Source: Symbiodinium natans
Taxonomy: Eukaryota; Sar; Dinophyceae; Suessiales; Symbiodiniaceae
DNA length: 35,000 nt
Direction: 5' to 3'
Assembly (NCBI GenBank): GCA_905221605.1
Contig: CAJNDS010002070.1
Location: forward strand, 183,796 to 218,795
The notes below the pieces were generated by a model. It searched no databases, was not told the DNA's origin, and worked only from the letters and a program-made list of their open reading frames with translations. Shown here piece by piece: positions 33,810 to 35,000 of the stretch. A program made the translations under genes and the position numbers. Position 1 is the first letter of the stretch, and each line of letters begins with the position of its first letter.

Positions 33810-33912
33810 ACAGAGTAGGCCCTCGTTTCCCTCTTTTAAGGGCTTGGGTTCCCTTGTAAGCCCCTCCAAACCTCAACGGGGAACCTGTTTATTCCGAGGA
33901 TACTCTAGGGTC
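33810..33912. mobile_element. TIR element, family A, copy 4
   Basis: Contains CAGAGTAGGCCCTCGTTTCC and GGTTCCCTTGTAAGCCCCT as in 31051-31162 and ends ATACTCTAGGGTC. The outermost left bases are replaced by the telomeric tract. Confidence 0.75.
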
Positions 33913-34265
33913 TTGTAAACCCCAAACCTTAAAACCTTAAGTCCTAAATAAAACCCTAAACTCGAAACTCTAAACCCTAAACCCTAAACCCTAAACCCTA
34001 AACCCTAAACCCTAAACCCTAAACCCTAAACACTAAACCCTAAACCCTAAACCCTAAACCCTAAACCCTAAACCCTAAACCCTAAGCAGGAAGTGTGGAA
34101 GACCCCAGCACGGAACTCCAGCGAGTGCCGCGGCAGATGTGCATTTGCTTGTGTGGGTCGGTTTAGGGTTTAGGGCTTAGGGCTTAGGGCTTAGGGTTTA
34201 GGGCCTAGGGCTGAGGGCTTTAGGGTTTATGTTTTAGGGTTTAGGGTTTTGAGTTTAGGGTTGGA
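33913..34265. repeat. CCCTAAA tract, snippet, TTTAGGG tract
   Basis: 33935-34085 CCCTAAA; snippet 34086-34159 open in two plus frames (one Cys-rich, RNSSECRGRCAFACVG); 34160-34265 degenerate TTTAGGG. Confidence 0.85.
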
Positions 34266-34275
34266 GCCTCAGCAG

Positions 34276-34365
34276 CTGTGGAACCCCAAAATGTACTGCT
34301 CCCCTAGAAGTCCGAGACTTTCAAAACGCCAGTGGCTAAAAAGCATTGCAGCCCACAAGCCGTAA
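34276..34365 (+). CDS. Possible terminal exon
   Basis: After CCTCAGCAG: LWNPKMYCSPRSPRLSKRQW then LKSIAAHKP and TAA. Basic, protein-like, short. Confidence 0.27.
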   Translation: MWNPKMYCSPRSPRLSKRQWLKSIAAHKP

Positions 34366-34369
34366 CAGC

Positions 34370-34841
34370 TCTAAATCCTAAACCTAAACCGTAAACCCAA
34401 AACCCAAAACCCAAAACCCAAAACCCAAAACCCTAAACCCTCAAAGAACCCACCATGAAAATAAGAAGGGGCCGACGCGGGGCCTGCGATATTACGTCCT
34501 CTTCATGTTCAGGATGTTTGGGTTTCAGGGTTCAGGGTTCAGGGTTCAGGGTTTAGGGTTTAGGGTTTGGGGTTTGGGGTTTGGGGTTTGGGGGTTTAGG
34601 GTTTAGGGTTTAGGGTTGAGCAACCCAATCGATGTTGAACGTGCGCAGCTGCCTTCAACACGGTCCTGTTTCCAGGGCTTGGTGCTAGTCTCGAGGCCGA
34701 ACAGAACGTCTAAGTTAAATCTGCGCAAGTCCCACTTCGCAACCTAAACCCTAAACCCTAAACCCTAAACCCTAAACCCTAAACCCTAAACCCTAAACCC
34801 TAAACCCTAAACCCTAAACCCTAAACCCCACTGTGTATCAG
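34370..34841. repeat. Telomeric tracts and snippets
   Basis: 34370-34442 CCCTAAA with (CCCAAAA)n; 34523-34617 TTTAGGG/TTTGGGG; 34618-34741 unique with GTCCTGTTTCCAG acceptor-like sequence at 34673 but two competing frames; 34742-34828 pure CCCTAAA. Confidence 0.85.
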
Positions 34842-34938
34842 GTCCTTCTCAGATGGCGGCCCGTCTCTGGGGCAGAATGGCAAAGTTTACGCGTGCCCCG
34901 GCAACAAGGGCCCTCATCCTCAAGACTGCGAGCCGTGA
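34842..34938 (+). CDS. Terminal exon, Gly/Cys-containing
   Basis: After CACTGTGTATCAG the frame reads SFSDGGPSLGQNGKVYACPG then NKGPHPQDCEP and TGA at 34936-34938, followed by the last CCCTAAA tract. Codons are natural with mostly C/G third positions. Two Cys and many Gly/Pro suggest a small disulphide-bonded, possibly secreted, C-terminus. It needs phase 2 on entry; no upstream exon identified. No family recognised. Confidence 0.42.
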
Positions 34939-34944
34939 GAGTTC

Positions 34945-35000
34945 CCTAAACCCTAAACCCTAAACCCTAAGCCCTAAACCCTAAACCCTAAACCCTAAAC
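34945..35000. repeat. CCCTAAA tract running off the window
   Basis: Continues to the last base, so its length is unknown; it may be another interstitial tract. Confidence 0.95.

Noticed and set aside
34945-35000. True chromosome end
   Set aside because: The tract simply leaves the window and resembles the many interstitial ones; nothing marks a terminus.
1-35000. CRISPR array or bacterial operon
   Set aside because: The short repeats are telomere-type units without unique equal-length spacers; no Shine-Dalgarno-spaced ORFs, and splice-like borders instead.
1-35000. tRNA or rRNA genes
   Set aside because: No cloverleaf-like or conserved rRNA core sequence was noticed; a covariance-model search would be needed to exclude a tRNA.

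Overview
This is a eukaryotic nuclear window, most likely from a dinoflagellate or a close alveolate relative. The evidence is: (1) more than 100 interstitial tracts of the TTTAGGG telomere-type heptamer and its 7-8 bp variants, in both orientations; (2) a Gag-like retroelement fragment of the kind I associate with dinoflagellate Ty1/copia elements (32071-32478); (3) two or three partial matches to the dinoflagellate spliced leader just upstream of an ATG and signal peptide (17462-17546); (4) GC-rich third codon positions in many short coding-like pieces. No bacterial operon, rRNA, tRNA or CRISPR was seen. A plant or green alga shares the telomere repeat, so the assignment is an inference.

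Layout. 1-780 is an extremely AT-rich TTAATTAA-type block unlike the rest. 780-1140 holds a large A/C-rich foldback. From about 1160 to the end the window is a mosaic: telomeric tracts of 20-550 bp alternate with unique snippets of about 50-300 bp. Nearly every snippet reads as a short coding exon in at least one frame, and many end in a stop codon just before the next tract. At several places two neighbouring snippets join in phase across a TTTAGGG tract. (TTTAGGG)n supplies both a GT (G|GTTTAGGG) and an AG (TTTAG|G), so a sense tract can form a GT-AG intron by itself. The best examples are 15371-15547, 19900-20187 and 31516-31795. A shattered PQQ/beta-propeller-like gene is suggested between about 23.4 and 26.2 kb. 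A Cys-rich, zinc-finger-like gene with an ordinary intron lies at 10070-10608.

Mobile and structural DNA. Several 70-120 bp elements with terminal inverted repeats (TIRs) resemble MITEs or introners: family A in four copies, family B in two, and single examples near 14941, 17713, 18794 and 29835. Homogeneous 8-mer arrays, each a different variant of the telomere repeat, occupy single loci, which suggests local amplification.

Limits. Most snippets are 60-150 bp and GC-rich, so open frames arise by chance and often two or three frames compete. Exon calls are hypotheses: their strength comes from phase-matched joins, splice-like borders, stop placement and codon composition, not from similarity searches. 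No gene here looks complete. All tract borders are accurate to a few bases only.
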